A stretch of 64,000 nucleotides of DNA from Planctomycetaceae bacterium (lineage in GTDB: Bacteria > Planctomycetota > Phycisphaerae > UBA1845 > UTPLA1), in assembly GCA_011525745.1 (NCBI GenBank), contig WYBU01000087.1, positions 1-64,000 of the forward strand, in the 5' to 3' direction. Below are positions 63,447 through 64,000 of the stretch, piece after piece. How positions within the stretch are numbered: the stretch's first letter is position 1; every line of letters begins with the position of its first letter. Under the pieces are notes generated by a model. That model was not told the DNA's origin, ran no database searches, and saw only the letters and a program-made list of their open reading frames with translations. The position numbers and the translations under genes are program-made.

Positions 63447-64000
63447 GCCTGATCGCCCAGAGTCCGTTGTTCTGGTTTCCCGACGGCACGTCGTTGTCGA
63501 ATCTCGGCCCGATGTGGGCGCTGATCGGCACGATGGTGGCGCTGCTGCTGGCCCCGCTGGCGGTCGGCCGCGGCGCGCGAACCGCGTCGCTGATCGCGCT
63601 GATCGGCGCGGTGCTGACGGCCGCGGCGTGTTTCTGGGTGTTGCCGCGCGTCGGCGAGGGCGGCTGGGCGGGCATGGCGCCGTTCGATCGCGCGCCGATG
63701 CTGGTCGTGGATAATTTCAGTCTGTTTTTCACGTTGCTGCTGTCGCTGTTTCTTTCGGCGATCATCGGCCTGTGGATCTTCGGCTACTACTCGCCGGCCC
63801 CGCACTCCGACATGCACCGCAACGCGCCCGAGTTCTTCGTGCTGCTGCTGGCCAGCGCCCTAGGCATGGTGATAATGGTCAGCACCAGCCATGTGCTGAT
63901 GATTCTCATCGCGGTGGAGCTGGCTTCGCTGCCGTCCTATGCGCTGGCGGGTTTCGACAAGCGGCGCCGGCTGGGGGCCGAGGCGTCGCTGAAATACGTG
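63443..64000 (+). CDS. nuoN: NADH-quinone oxidoreductase subunit N (5' part)
   Basis: ATG 63443 overlaps the nuoM stop (ATGA) and opens a frame that runs off the end of the window after 186 codons. Hydrophobic helices include MWALIGTMVALLLAPLAV and FSLFFTLLLSLFLSAIIGLW. The segment LMILIAVELASLPSYALAGF carries the TM5 glutamate of NuoN. It is the third antiporter-like subunit of complex I. The rest of the gene lies outside. Confidence 0.92.
   Translation, partial: MSLIAQSPLFWFPDGTSLSNLGPMWALIGTMVALLLAPLAVGRGARTASLIALIGAVLTAAACFWVLPRVGEGGWAGMAPFDRAPMLVVDNFSLFFTLLLSLFLSAIIGLWIFGYYSPAPHSDMHRNAPEFFVLLLASALGMVIMVSTSHVLMILIAVELASLPSYALAGFDKRRRLGAEASLKYV

Overview
The window is about 64 kb of GC-rich bacterial DNA, most likely from a member of the Planctomycetota (Phycisphaerae-like). 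Several lineage-typical traits point there: a dockerin-tailed sugar dehydrogenase, a PulG-like pseudopilin with an 'ADGH'-type C-terminal motif, tandem DUF3857/transglutaminase secreted proteins, a giant LptC-like protein behind kdsC, and many short hairpin repeats between genes. The envelope is diderm: it has lipoproteins, beta-barrels and LPS-export genes. There are no rRNA genes, CRISPR arrays or integrases.

Left part (1-17.1 kb). After a PQQ-type sugar dehydrogenase comes a co-oriented cluster of seven multiheme c-type cytochromes. Together they carry 68 CxxCH and 6 CX3CH/CX4CH haem motifs. Interleaved are a cysteine-less thioredoxin/TPR protein, a 696-residue predicted outer-membrane barrel and an NHL-propeller lipoprotein. 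The parts are what is expected of a trans-envelope electron conduit: two membrane quinol-side cytochromes (one fused to a six-helix b-type module, one with a NapC-like anchor), large soluble or lipidated haem chains, a barrel, and more secreted cytochromes. A perfect 30-bp palindrome lies just before the barrel gene.

Middle part (17.2-45 kb). Housekeeping genes (tRNA-Thr, walJ-like, accB-accC, icd, kdsC, pyk) alternate with accessory genes. These include a 795-bp array of REP-like repeats, an RloA/RloB (AbiL-like) defence pair, a toxin-antitoxin pair whose toxin carries an in-frame amber codon, and a very unusual double-AAA+ Clp-type protein fused to a release-factor-2-like module that lacks both the SPF and GGQ motifs. 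An octahaem lipoprotein sits apart from the main cluster. The 840 bp before pyk hold two intrinsic terminators of opposite polarity and one good promoter, so one or two untranslated RNAs are likely there.

Right part (45.7-64 kb). There is a PKD-cyclophilin lipoprotein-like protein, two DUF3857 proteins, cutC, an orphan ABC ATPase, a monohaem c'-like lipoprotein and a putative outer-membrane protein followed by a strong terminator. The membrane arm of respiratory complex I follows: nuoH-J-K-L-M-N, without nuoI. NuoH has an extra five-helix N-terminal extension. A perfect TGTGA-N6-TCACA operator overlaps the predicted transcription start of this operon.

Taken together, the window encodes respiratory input (complex I, NADP-isocitrate dehydrogenase, pyruvate kinase) and a probable multiheme route for electrons to leave through the envelope.
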